A stretch of 36,012 nt of DNA, taken from the NCBI GenBank assembly GCA_033557685.1, contig JAWQRN010000148.1:1-36012 (forward strand). Reading direction: 5' to 3'. A model generated the notes under the pieces. The model ran no database searches. It saw nothing but the letters and a program-made list of their open reading frames with translations, and was not told where the DNA came from. The DNA is from Sperchopsis tessellata (taxonomy: Eukaryota > Arthropoda > Insecta > Coleoptera > Hydrophilidae). The position numbers and the translations under genes were made by a program. Positions 9,765-19,681 of this stretch are shown here, piece by piece (within the stretch, counting starts at the first letter, position 1; each line of letters starts with the position of its first letter).

Positions 9765-11062
9765 TACAAATAGTCGTAAGAATAGTGCTTTTACAAAAAC
9801 TGATACATTATGAAATATGAGGAACTCCAAATTATTTATCAAATTATATCTAGAGCACAGAGGGCAAAGTGTACAATAGAAAAATGAATTGTCATCTTTT
9901 AACGAAAATAACCAGCAGTGTGCCCCAAAGTTCCATACTGAGCTCAATCCTGTTTATCATATATTTAAATGATTTGACATATGGTATAGGCCCTTCTTTC
10001 ATTTTCACGGCTGATACCATTGAACAGCTGAATCAGAAAAACAAATACAAGACTAGGAGAGGAAAAAATTGGTACAACATAAATAAACATAAATATAACA
10101 AATGAAAACATACAATTCTTAGGACTGCAAATCAACAATAAGCTAAACTGGATAGGCCATGTAGTGGAATTGAAGAAAAATCTCACTCTTTACGATAAGA
10201 AGAATATCAAAAATTGGAAACCCAATACAAACCCATGCATGGGTTGCATATTTCACCCAGTACCATAGTCTGTTGTCGTATGGTGTTCTTCTTTGGAATG
10301 AATCACCGGCAGCTTCACATAAAGCTATCAGAGGTTATAGTTGTTGTTTAAAGTCAGTAGACAGCTGCAGAGATAATCGAAAATAATGTAATCATTTCAA
10401 GAATGGGATTTAGTTAGAGTTTATTCTCAAAGATGATATGTCATCAAGAAGAACCTATAACAGCAAATATGTGGTCTATTATGTTTACAAAATAAAAATA
10501 ATTGTCCAAGGGAACACATGTTTCTATATCTGATGAAAATATAGCTGGTAACTTTCGACCGATTTCAATCCTCCCATCCTTTTCATTGCAAAATATGTAC
10601 ATGCCCACCCGGGAGAGTTCAAGAGAAATAATGTCTCACATAATTACGGAACAAGATTTGGTGAAGATCTACAGATACCATATCACCGGATAAATAAAAC
10701 TCATCAAAACAAAGATTACTGGGAATCTGTGATCTACAATAAGATTCCGTCGCACCTTAAGCAGCTTGGAATAAAATAATTTCCCAAGAGAACTGCGACA
10801 TTACTTCTGCTGGGATCATACTATTCCATGGAGGAGTTCTTGGCGAGATGTGATGGATTTGGTTCATTTATATTAGTGTATGTAGGATGTTTGTGTTTTT
10901 TACTGTATGCTAAAGTATATTTTATTGTATTCTATAGTACTTCTTTTTTGTAGTACTTTGTGATATTTTTATTCTTGTATTTTCTTGTATTTTATTTATC
11001 ATAAGTGACTTTACCATGTATTTTTATTGATGGACCAATAAATTTCAGTTTCAATTCAATAT
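9765..11062 (+). mobile_element. Decayed jockey-like non-LTR element with 3' end
   Basis: Sense fragments in order are a thumb-proximal LLQKLIHYEI piece (about 9785), SSVPQSSILSSILFIIYLND (about 9910-9975, core motif of the polymerase) and an FTADTIE remnant where FADDT is expected. QFLGLQINNKLNWIGHV follows (about 10110-10165), then AYFTQYHSLLSYGVLLWNES (about 10245-10305), and C-terminal pieces around 10720-10850 including SYYSMEEFLARCDG. A T-rich 3' UTR ends in GGACCAATAAATTTCAGTTTC (around 11032-11053). Many stops and frameshifts break it. The 63-codon frame at 10502-10693 is part of this region and is not a separate gene. Confidence 0.75.
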
Positions 11063-11204
11063 CAAACATGCAACTGTTTTATCGGCAAGGAATCAAAAAA
11101 CTGCCTAATTGCTGTCAAAAAATAGTTAACAATGAAGGAGAATACATAACAGATTAATTAGTTTATTTGATATAGCTTTTTGAAATCACAAAGGCTGCAC
11201 AAAC
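11063..11204. other. Short intron stretch, nothing recognised
   Basis: No feature was seen between the end of the jockey-like relic and the antisense non-LTR tail. Confidence 0.3.
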
Positions 11205-11480
11205 TTATTCTTCTTCTTTGGTAATCATCAAGGGGATTTTTATTTTTGGGACCGCTGATCTGAATAATTGGCTATTGGTACGGCCAAACTATTCCCGAAG
11301 GTTCTTCAGCCATGAGTTTCGTCTCCTTCCTACGGATGTCTTTCCCTTAAATTTTCCCTGCACAATGACCTGAAGAAGCTAATACCTGTCTCCTGCCATA
11401 ATGTGTCCCATATATAACAATTTTCTTCTTTTAATTGGATTACCTAATACAAGTAGATATTCCTTTTGGGCGTCATGACT
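11205..11480 (-). pseudogene. C-terminal tail of a non-LTR retrotransposon ORF
   Basis: One minus-strand frame reads LLYMGHIMAGDRY, stop, LLQVIVQGKFKGKTSVGRRR, NSWLKNLRE, stop, FGRTNSQLFRSAVPKIKIPL and ends at a stop (11205-11207). The G-H-M, GK-G-RRR-SWL-NLRE-F-R-T pattern is the very C-terminus of a common class of insect endonuclease/reverse-transcriptase elements. Only the 3' tip is present, as is typical of heavy 5' truncation. It has two in-frame stops, so it is dead. Confidence 0.7.
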
Positions 11481-11780
11481 AGAGGCACTTTTATTTCGGG
11501 ATAATCAGAATTATGAAGGGGGTAGTGTGAGTATGACATTACCTTGTACATCAGAAATCATCAAATACACGGCCCTGCAATATTTCTGTTTTTATTTTAA
11601 TGTAGATTTATATTTTTAACTTGCATATAATTTTGTTGAATAAAATTCTTTTTTTCTTTCAACTTTGATGGAAATTTACTTGTTGAAGAATTATCATCTC
11701 TATTGTGAGATATATCATTTAATGTATACTTTCGTTCTATCTTTACTGTGCTTTTTCCATTACGTATTTATATTTTTTAG
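11481..11780. other. End of intron A with 3' splice site
   Basis: AT-rich sequence leading to a pyrimidine-rich tract and TATTTTTTAG acceptor at 11771-11780. Confidence 0.6.
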
Positions 11781-12284
11781 CTGACTCGACAGGACTCTAT
11801 TCAGTCTACTCCGAATACCAAGACTGCGAAATAATGTTTCACGTATCAACGATGCTTCCATTTACACCAAATAACCGCCAGCAACTATTAAGAAAGAGAC
11901 ATATAGGCAACGATATAGTCACAATTGTGTTCCAAGAACCTGGTGCTTATCCGTTTACACCAAAAGGCATTCGCTCACAATTCCAGCATGTTTTCATCGT
12001 GGTAAGAGCTATCAATCCATGCACTGAAAATACACATTACAAAATAGCTGTCAGTCGATCGAAAGACGTTCAAGTGTTTGGACCACCCATTAAAGAAGGT
12101 GCTGTATTCCCCAAGGGAAAGACTTTTGCAGAATTCCTGCTAGCTAAGGTGGTCAATGCTGAAAATGCAGCTCACAGATCTGAAAAGTTCGTAACGATGG
12201 CAACTAGGACCAGACAGGAGTATTTGAAAGATTTGGTTGCGAATTTTTCGACTACAACACCAGTGGATACAGGGCAGAAATTTT
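11781..12284 (+). CDS. SIPA1L: SIPA1L exon B: core of the RapGAP domain
   Basis: Acceptor TATTTTTTAG precedes 11781 and donor GTGAGT starts at 12285. Two bases complete the Ser codon split with exon A, and one base is carried on. The 167 codons hold the catalytic heart of the domain: EIMFHVSTMLPFTPNNR, then RKRHIGNDIVTIVFQEPGA. The Asn of HIGND (codon 11909-11911) corresponds to the Asn thumb that Rap GAPs insert into the Rap active site in place of an arginine finger. FTPKGIRSQFQHVFIVVR and the helix around RSEKFVTMATRTRQEYLKDL follow. Every family landmark is present, so GTPase activation of Rap is expected. The open frame's ATG at 11834 is internal and not a start. Confidence 0.95.
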
Positions 12285-12395
12285 GTGAGTAATACCATAG
12301 AGTATTCTGTAAACATATTTGAGAAAGAAAGAATGTAACTTAGTTTTAAAAGGTATGAATGATTTATAACTGGAGGAATGAAACAAGGATGTGTG

Positions 12396-13027
12396 ATTAA
12401 ATGAAAAGCATGATGTTGTCCTTCCACAAAATTTTTATTATTTATGTAGCGACTGGTTTTGACCATTTAGGTCATCATCAAGTTAAAAAACATGTATTAC
12501 ATTATAAACGGAAATCAAACAATATAAATAAAACAAAACAATTACCTGAACGTGTATTCTTGGCAACATGAACACAGCGCTAAAGAATAAGCTAATGTTG
12601 GTTAATACCAACATTAGGATGATGGATGGAACTGGTAGGAAGTGAATGGAAAGATAGCATTAGATGAATGGTTTTGCGACTCATTAAGATTGTGGTTAGA
12701 TTGGTATGGAAGCTAAGGTATATCTCTAGATTCTCCGTGATATTGAGTTTATGGCCTTTAGGGAGCAGATGTAAGATGAACAGATTTTCGGGATCAGGAT
12801 TGTGATCGCAGGAAACAGTTTGGCTGGAAAACTGGATCTGTCGGTATTTTTCTGGATGCACCGAATGTGCTCCTTATATCTAGTCTGAAGTGACCGACCA
12901 GTCTGACCAATATAGTTAGCTCCACATTCACAGAAGAGCTTATATACCCCAATACTGGATTTGGGTTTGGTTTTATAAAAAAATAAAACAATTTTGTGAA
13001 AGAACAACATCATGCGTTTTATTTAAT
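12396..13027 (-). mobile_element. Penelope-like element fragment (GIY-YIG endonuclease) bracketed by inverted repeats
   Basis: The minus strand encodes GVYKLFCECGANYIGQTGRS and LQTRYKEHIRCIQKN (about 12945-12835), the GIY-YIG endonuclease of a Penelope-like element with the two Cys residues between the GVY and YIG motifs. Frameshifts follow, with a further LPKGHKLNITENLEIYL-like piece at about 12760-12710. The 3' tail (12482-12449 on minus) contains TTGATGATGACC, a TAAAT loop, GGTC and AAAAC. An inverted repeat of about 47 nt marks the ends (12396-12441 and 12981-13027, outer part ATTAAATGAAAAGCATGATG). The reverse-transcriptase domain is missing. It belongs to a different PLE family from the copies at the window edges. 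It lies wholly inside the intron between exons B and C. Confidence 0.8.
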
Positions 13028-13135
13028 TATCCACAAAACAGCAAATTTCCTTTTTAATAAGGATGTGTGATGTTAATCTGTTTGGTCTTAAGATTTTTAG
13101 AATTTCTTTTATAATTTATTTATTTTTGTTTTTAG

Positions 13136-15137
13136 CAATATTTAGCAAGAAAAAGGAAAAGCTACGTCTGCGTTTCATTCCAGACATATGTCAAAGAGGT
13201 GCGATATTATGGCAAGTTTCGTTAGACGATTGCGGGCAGTCCCAACAGATCGACTGCTTCCTGGGCATATCTGTGGATAGTTTTGTGTTAATTGAGGAAG
13301 CGACGAAACAAATAGTGTTCGTAACACCTTGCAAGTCAATTTTGGGTTGGACAGTACAATCTTCTGACAGCATAAGAATATACCACCACCAAGGCGAGTG
13401 CATAAATATTCACATGCGCAACAACCATGATAGAGATGAACTTATGGAGGTGGTTGCAAGATTAAAAGCTGTAACGCATGGAGTTAATGCGAAGGAACTG
13501 ACTTTAAAACGCAACATAATGGGGCAACTGGGTTTTCACGTGCAACCTGATGGAATTGTTACGTTGGTTGAAAGTCAAGGACAAGCATGGCAAGGTGGAT
13601 TAAGGCAAAATTCTCGGCTTGTAGAGATTTGTAAAGTAGCTGTTTCTACGCTGACGTATGACAGCATGGTAGACTTATTGAAAACTTCTACGTGTGTTAC
13701 TTTGACTGTGATACCACCTTCTGCGGATGGCATGCCAAGAAAGGGGTGCACCTTGCAAAACTGTAAGTACAATGAAGGTAACTACGAAGGCGATTATGAG
13801 AACGTCAGTTCGGATGATACGAAGAATAAGAAAGCTCCCCATGGTCAAAGAGCTGTTCCTGGTAACTTGAGGATATACGAAAGGAGTTTTTCTCCTCCAA
13901 GATCGAGCAACAGCTCGGGTTATGGAACAGGAAGTAGTAGCAAGTCTTTTTTGGCTGCTGATAGGTATCATGTTAATGAAGGAACTTTGACGAGTTCTTC
14001 GAGTGGGCAATCTTCCGACGACCGGTGGTATGACTTGCTGCAAGAAACATTTGATTTAGATGTAGGTGCTTGTTCTCCATTGCCCAAGTTAGGCGGACAT
14101 GTCTCCAATAGAGTAAATGAGTTTAACAGTAAATATGTTTCGTCTTCGAAAAGCGGAACCCACCACAGTAACCAGTCCCAAATGCTTCCGGCCCATAATC
14201 ATTTCCGCAGTCAAAACATGCAACACAACAAGGTGCATCCAAGTCATTCCTTACCATTGTCCCATATAAACTACACAACTTCTTTACAAACGGCAAATGA
14301 CGATTTGGTTTACGACATAGAAAAGAACAATTTGCTTAAACAGTTAAATGATACAAGGCCGGAAAACATTTGCCCTCCCAGTCGAAGTACGAAATGTAGT
14401 GATTATGCTTCGTTATCCCAGTTTAATAATGATTTGTCGACGAGGAACACATACGACTCACATTCCATGGAAAATTCTATGAGTGAACGGTTATGTGGTA
14501 CAGGAAGTGAAGATGAGCTATCGAACGCCAGCGGAAAATCGCCGAAAAGCAGACATAGACATTTGGGGAGCATGTCAAATAGCAACAGCAGGAATCAAAG
14601 CCCACGGTCGATGCACGCAGATGCAAAGTTACGACCAGGTGTTACAAATCGCTCATCAAATAGAAATAGTGCTAATTTAACTTCGAATTTTCAAGAAGAA
14701 TTGATGCGTTTGATTGACCCCGATAATATTGAAACTGAACCCTTTTTAAACAAAGACATGACTGTTAATATGCTAGCAGAAAATGCAAATACTTCATTGT
14801 CCATGCATAATAATCAACCTGAAGTCATTTTGACGATGGCGAGACCCGCAACTGTGATTTCTAACACCAGTACGACTTCAAGTCCCCTTCCAGTAGAATT
14901 TAAGACTTCCAATAATGAGCGTCTATTGCAAGGAGGTTCATCTTCCAATAAATCGATGGTGGTTAGACCTGAAGCCCTACCACTTCCTGAAGATATGGAT
15001 TGGCCGAGTCTTGTGGATACTGCTACCAGAGTGATGATGCAGGTTTCTGGCGACACGGATGCAATCTCTAATGATAGTATCGAAGCTAATAACCATTGGG
15101 AAACGGAGCCTACTAAAGACAACTCGAAAACCAGCAA
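13136..15137 (+). CDS. SIPA1L: SIPA1L exon C: post-GAP region, PDZ domain and Ser/Asn-rich tail
   Basis: Acceptor TTTTTAG ends at 13135 and donor GTAAGT begins at 15138. The upstream ATG at 13063 that extends the open frame is intronic. The exon has 666 whole codons. After a basic SKKKEKLRLR stretch and a conserved GAILWQVSLDDCGQS block, the PDZ domain spans 13492-13719 with its carboxylate-binding loop LGFHV at 13528-13542 and GLRQNSRLVEICKVAV. In this family the PDZ domain binds C-terminal peptides of membrane and scaffold proteins. The tail is Ser/Asn/Gly-rich with family signatures FSPPRSSNSSGYGTGSSSKS, SSGQSSDDRWYDLL and DMDWPSLVDTATRVM near the end. Splitting the same tail over many exons is usual in vertebrates, so one 2-kb exon is compact. 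The last two bases pair with one base of exon D to make an Asn codon. Confidence 0.95.
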
Positions 15138-15289
15138 GTAAGTTTGTTAATATTTTTTTGGCACATTTATTTTTTGTTTTTGCATTTGGTTGATGAGATT
15201 TAGAAGTTAAATAAATCATTTATCGTTTGCACAGAAATAGAATTTATTACTTTAATTATTTGGTTTCCAGCAACCATTTTTGACCTGAA
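15138..15289. other. Start of the large third intron
   Basis: It opens with GTAAGT at 15138. No feature was recognised before the non-LTR relic. Confidence 0.5.
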
Positions 15290-15792
15290 TTAAGTATATG
15301 TCATCTATACAGATTTTGCTAAAACTTTCGATAGTATTGATCACAATATCATTATCATAAAGCGTAAAATATTTGGTTTCTCTAGTAATTCTTTCATCTT
15401 AGCTGTCCTGCCGTTATTGATTTGTTTCTTCATCTTCGTTACTGTTCTGACATCATCTAGTCAACCTTAATGATTCATCGTAGGGTCTACTCTCGTTTTA
15501 CTTTTTATGATTTAACTGATTCCATCAAAAACCATAAACTATAAATTGTTGATCTCAATCATGATGAGGCTTCTCATTTCTCTTGACTGGTTTAGACAGA
15601 CTTCGAGACTCTTAATAACATCCATTTTAATATTAGTAATATTAAAGATCTTGGCATCAACTTGACTGTCAAAGTTCTTCTTAATTTCTACTCACATATT
15701 ATCTAAATTACTGATTCTGCTAACTATATTTATCATAAGAAAATCACTAATTTTCAAGGATACAGAAATACATACATTACTGGTTTTATAAA

Positions 15793-16522
15793 GGTGTCCC
15801 AACAAGAGTGAAAAATTTAAATTTTAAATAAAACACAGTTTTTTTGAGAAAATATTAAGAAGATATTAATCTACACAAAATTGCCATTTTCACATTAAAA
15901 TAAGAATTTGTTGCTTCCTTGGCCGTACATGAATGTGTTATTTTAATATTTGATAAATGATACAGAAATGAACTACGCATCGCAAAATGATGGGAAACAA
16001 ATCGAATTGCAGTGGACACGTGTTTCTGTCATTAAGGCGTCATCAGCACTGCAATTGTTAGTAATTAGCTGTACCCCACGTATGACTACATATTTCATTC
16101 CTTGTAAATTTAAATGTTCAGTTCTCGAGCATGATGCGGAATGGATGATCCCGGACTCTCGGTCACATTCTGGCGAACAGCCGTAATGTTTTCTGCTGAA
16201 CAACCTGGACAAACATATTTCGATGCTCTGACATCAATAATTGACCCAGTCTTCGCTAATTTTTCGATTTTTCTCTTCACAGTTGATGCACTTGAAACAT
16301 TTTGATTACCAAAAATTGGACACAATTTGCGAATCGTGACAGTAAAACTTTCACCATTTTTAAAATAATGTTTAACAATAAGAATGCGTTGCTGTGTCGA
16401 AAAGCGATCCTTTTTTAATAATGGCAGACTGTCTACCATCTAACTATCATAATGGTTTGACTGTCAAAGCACAACAGCAAAAATGGCGCCAAATTTCAAT
16501 TTTCCGCTCTTGTTGGGACAGC
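15793..16522 (-). mobile_element. Internally deleted DUF4817-type (Tc1/IS630-like) DNA transposon
   Basis: Terminal inverted repeats of about 32 bp are at 15793-15824 (GGTGTCCCAACAAGAGTGAA) and 16491-16522 (its imperfect reverse complement ending TTGTTGGGACAGC). An N-terminal helix-turn-helix ORF is retained on the minus strand. The DDE catalytic domain is deleted, so the element could move only by borrowing transposase. A clear target duplication was not found. It interrupts a non-LTR relic and is therefore the younger of the two. Confidence 0.75.
16110..16439 (-). pseudogene. DUF4817-type helix-turn-helix domain, truncated transposase
   Basis: 109 codons begin MVDSLPLLKKDRFSTQQRIL and continue with IVKHYFKNGESFTVTIRKLC, NVSSASTVKRKIEKL and ENITAVRQNVTESPGSSIP. 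This is the DNA-binding N-terminus (Q-RV-IV-YY-NGES, then STV-R-V-K, then EN-AAVR-V-ESP) of insect Tc1/IS630-like transposases. The catalytic Asp residues are absent because the frame stops after ELNI. It sits between the inverted repeats of the element that contains it. Confidence 0.75.
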
Positions 16523-16708
16523 GTTTATTATGCATTTGTTCATTCTAAGTTAAAGTACTGTTACGCCATTTGGAATTATTTTTATAGCAAATAGGAAAAA
16601 TCCAAATAGAATTCATAAAACACCTCCATTTACGTAAATGTCACATGTATCATGAAGAGTGATATTAATTTAGAAATGTTATGGTAATTATTTGGAAATG
16701 TTTGAAAT

Positions 16709-17131
16709 AGCTTAACAAACGGCCTTGCCTGTTCTGTTGTCAGAGCAGTCCAACAACTTCCATCAGCCAGAGGCCCTAATGTTCACTCAATACGAAAAAT
16801 GTCTGCTATAGGCATTGTAGCTATGGAACACAGAGGTTCATGTAACGTGATTTTTCGAGATAACATGCCATGTCATTCAGGGCTGAAAACGATTATTAAT
16901 AAAACTTTGTTGCACCTAGGGCCTTACTGTCCAATTTAAAATCCCATTGAGACTATTTGGACAAAAATCAAGAACTACTCTAAAACTCACAGTCAAGTTC
17001 CCATTGTAGCAGCTCCAGGTGTTATGGAACAATGATTGATCTACTTTAAGCAGACTATAGATCAGGCAAAAGATACCATAGTAAATAGTTTCATTTCATC
17101 CTTATTATACCGCTTTGCAATTTTTAATTAA
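16709..17131 (+). pseudogene. C-terminal half of an IS630/Tc1-type DDE transposase
   Basis: A single frame with two internal stops reads VQQLPSARGPNVHSIRKMSA, GIVAMEHRGSC, then VIFRDNMPCHSG (the DN-PCH motif with the second catalytic Asp), LHLGPYCPI, stop, NPIETIWTKIK (third catalytic residue in NPIE-IW) and PGVMEQ, stop, LIYFKQTIDQA. It ends at a stop 17129-17131, immediately before the TA target of the outer mariner. The N-terminal DNA-binding part is not visible. This family is distinct from both mariners that follow. Confidence 0.8.
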
Positions 17132-17133
17132 TA

Positions 17134-19560
17134 TTAGGTTGGCACATATGAAATGTCGGATTTTTTTGTCATTTTATGTTGATACTACTGAGTTAATTTT
17201 CTAACCTAAATTGTTAGAAGTGACAAGTAGATAAATACATCTGTGTTTGTTGTACGTGTTGGTATTACATTGGTATTTATATTACATTAATAATTATAAA
17301 TTCCACAATGTCAACTAATGAGATATGCATCGTAATTCGTTATGAGCTCAAACTTAGACACAGTGCAGCTGATGCAACTAGTAATATTAAAAGTGTGTAC
17401 TGTGAGACTTCTGTAAGTGAATAAAGCGTTGGTTTAAAAAATTTCATGGTGGAGATGAATCGCTGGAAAATGAGCCTCATGGAAAGCTTCAAACTAAAAT
17501 TGATAATGATGTTTTGAAGACCTTGGTGGAAGAAGATCCAAGTCAAACATCTTGAGAACTTGGATATAGAATGCAAGTTGATCATAACACAATATTACGA
17601 CATCTCCAAGCCATAGATCAAGTCAAAAAGTTGGAGCGACTTAATGCATTTTCATCACATCCTATGAGAAATAACCCTGAACCATTTCTGAATAGAATAG
17701 TGACAAAAAATGTATACCAGGTCTGTAAATATGAAACCTGAATTTGCTCATAGATGGCTCTAATTGTCAATCTAGTGACTGTCAAACCACATCATTGGCG
17801 TCTTTTTCTTGTGTTTACATTTGTCATAGCGTTGAACATGTTGAATTTTGTGCATGAAAACTACGATTTGTGGACAGCATTCATTTTCCGTTACCTTTTG
17901 AAGAAAACTACTGCAAAGTCGCATCGAATGCTTGTCGAAGCTTACGGTGAGCATGCTCTTAGTAAATCACAGTGCATTGAGTGGTTTAAAAAATTCAAAA
18001 GTGGCGATTTTGACGTGGAATAACGTGGAAGACCACCGAGAAAGTTTGAAGACGCTGAATTGTAAGCATTGTTGAATGAGGATGACGCTCAAACGCAACA
18101 ACTCGCGGATCAATTAAATGAGAAATGAGAAGCCGTCTCCATACGTTTGAAAGCCATGGTAAAGGTCCAGAAGGTGGGAAAATGGGTTCCAGATGAACTG
18201 AATGAAAAACAGCAGGGAAACCGAAAAACCAGCCAGGTACAAAAGAAAATCATTTCTCCATCAAATTGTGACTGGCGATGAAATATGGATATATTTTGAG
18301 AATCCTAAGTGTAAAACATCATGGGTAACTCCAAGCAAACCAGCGACATCTACTGCAAGGCCAAATCGCTATGGACGGAAGACAATGCTGTGTGTTTGGT
18401 GGGATCAGAAGGGTATTATCTATTATGAGCTGCTAAAACCTGGCAAAACTGTTAATACTGAACGCTACCGACCACAAGTGATGGATTTGAACCAAGTATT
18501 GCGTGAAAAACGACCAGAATATCAAAAGAGGCAACACAAAGTGATTTTGTTTCATGATAATGCACCATCGCACACAGCAAATCCGGTCAAGGAAACGATT
18601 GAGGTTTTTAGATGGCAAATACTTTCGCATGCGGTTCACTCACCAGACTTGGCTCCATCCGATTACTACTTATTTGCATCGATGGCACACGCACTTGCTG
18701 AGCAGCACTTCTCTTTTTACGAAAATGTACGAAAATAGCTCGATGATTGGTTTGCCTCAAAAGAGCTACAGTTTTTTCTGCGTGACATCCACAAATTGCC
18801 AGAGAGATGGGAAAAATGTGTAGCTAGCGATGGGCAATATTTTGAATCAAATATTTTTGACCATTTTCATACAATAAATGTATATTTTCTATAAAAAAAT
18901 TCCAGTTTTATATTTACTGACCTGGTATTGTACGACAACCGTAAGAGATCAGCTCAATGGCTAGATAAGAATGAACCCCTAAAAAAATGCTCCAAAACCT
19001 TCACTACATCCACAGAAGTTACTGTTTACAGTTTGGTGGAGTATACATGGTGTAATTGGTAATTTGTTCCTATCTCGCGGCGAAAGCATAACAGCAGATA
19101 AGAATTGCCAATATATTGAAGAAATGCATGAAAAATTGAAAATACAGCGACCGGTGCTTATAAATCGGCAAGGACCTATTCTCTTACATGATAATGCAAG
19201 GCCTCATACATCACAAAGAACTGTTCAGAAACTTAAGAGCTTAATTATGAAATTCTACAATGTTCACCCTATTCACCAGATTTATCTCCAACCGACTTAT
19301 CACTTTTTCAAACACCTGGATCACTTTTTAGGGGAAAAGTTTTTAAAAACGAAGAAGAAATTAAACAGTCAAAAACTTTAATGGCTCGAATAAAACAGAT
19401 TCTTTCCAAAATGGTAGTTACGTTCCTGTAAATCGTTGGCGAAAGTGTATTATTGTAAAAGGAGACTATTTTGATGAATAAAAGTCTGTTTTTTAAGAAT
19501 TCTGTGAGTTTATAATTTTTCCTTATAAAATCCGACACGGATACGTATGCACCAACCTAA
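17134..19560 (+). mobile_element. Outer mariner element, interrupted by a second mariner
   Basis: The terminal repeats start TTAGGTTGGCACATATG on the left and, in reverse complement, TTAGGTTGGTGCATACGTA on the right. TA dinucleotides flank both ends (17132-17133 and 19561-19562). Removing the inner element leaves about 1.2 kb, a normal mariner length. The transposase relic starts at an ATG (17308) and reads RHSAADATSNIKSVYCE, FKKFHGGDESLENEPHGK, DPSQTS and LNRIVT (with stops at about 17421 and 17552). After the inner insertion it resumes with LYDNRKRSAQWLDKNEP, FLSRGESITADKNCQYIEEM and ILLHDNARPHTSQRTVQKL. The third catalytic Asp region is damaged (PTYHFF where PTDYHFF is expected). Confidence 0.9.
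17717..18925 (+). mobile_element. Inner mariner element (mauritiana/Mos1-like), inactive
   Basis: A 1209-bp element with ends CCAGGTCTGTAAATATGAAA and the reverse complement of CAGTTTTATATTTACTGACC, flanked by TA (17715-17716 and 18926-18927). The transposase reads KKTTAKSHRMLVEAYGEHAL, FKKFKSGDFDVE, stop, then VQKVGKWVPDELNEKQQ, a frameshift, and RYKRKSFLHQIVTGDEIWIY to the end. The DD34D triad is intact in residues: TGDE, HDN (LFHDNAPSHTA) and the D of SPDLAPSDY exactly 34 residues after the HDN Asp. Stops (for example 18021-18023) and frameshifts make it dead, but it is much better preserved than its host element. The short + frame at 18554-18823 is a shadow. Confidence 0.93.
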
Positions 19561-19587
19561 TACTATTCTCATAGTTATGATTGACGC

Positions 19588-19681
19588 TTTCTAAATTACA
19601 ATTTTCTATCTGAATTCCAATTGACAATTTCTGAATTACAATTTGCCAATCTGAATTACAGGTGACGTTTTCTGAATTTCC
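19588..19681 (+). repeat. Degenerate tandem repeat, period about 20-21 bp
   Basis: Four to five imperfect units built on TCTGAATTACAATTTGCCAA lie just outside the right end of the outer mariner. The unit is too short and variable to be coding. Confidence 0.55.

Larger units (their letters stand above)
15290..16650 (+). mobile_element. Non-LTR reverse transcriptase relic split by a DNA transposon
   Basis: The left part (15290-15792) reads YTDFAKTFDSIDHNIIII and then SNIKDLGINLTVKVLLN, matching the palm (F-K-FD-V-H) and the post-catalytic LGI block of jockey-like elements. The right part (16523-16650) continues with YYAFVHSKLKYCYAIWNYF, the block that normally follows a few dozen residues later. 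A DUF4817-type element of about 730 bp (15793-16522) sits between them. Both halves carry stops and the FADD region is degraded. Confidence 0.7.

Noticed and set aside
13063..13135. ATG-initiated extension upstream of exon C
   Set aside because: The ORF opens with a hydrophobic low-complexity stretch that includes the splice acceptor. Phase and homology place the exon start at 13136.
14403..15219. Minus-strand ORFs (14403-14585, 14814-15137, 14977-15219)
   Set aside because: They lie opposite the long coding exon C, with no recognisable domain.
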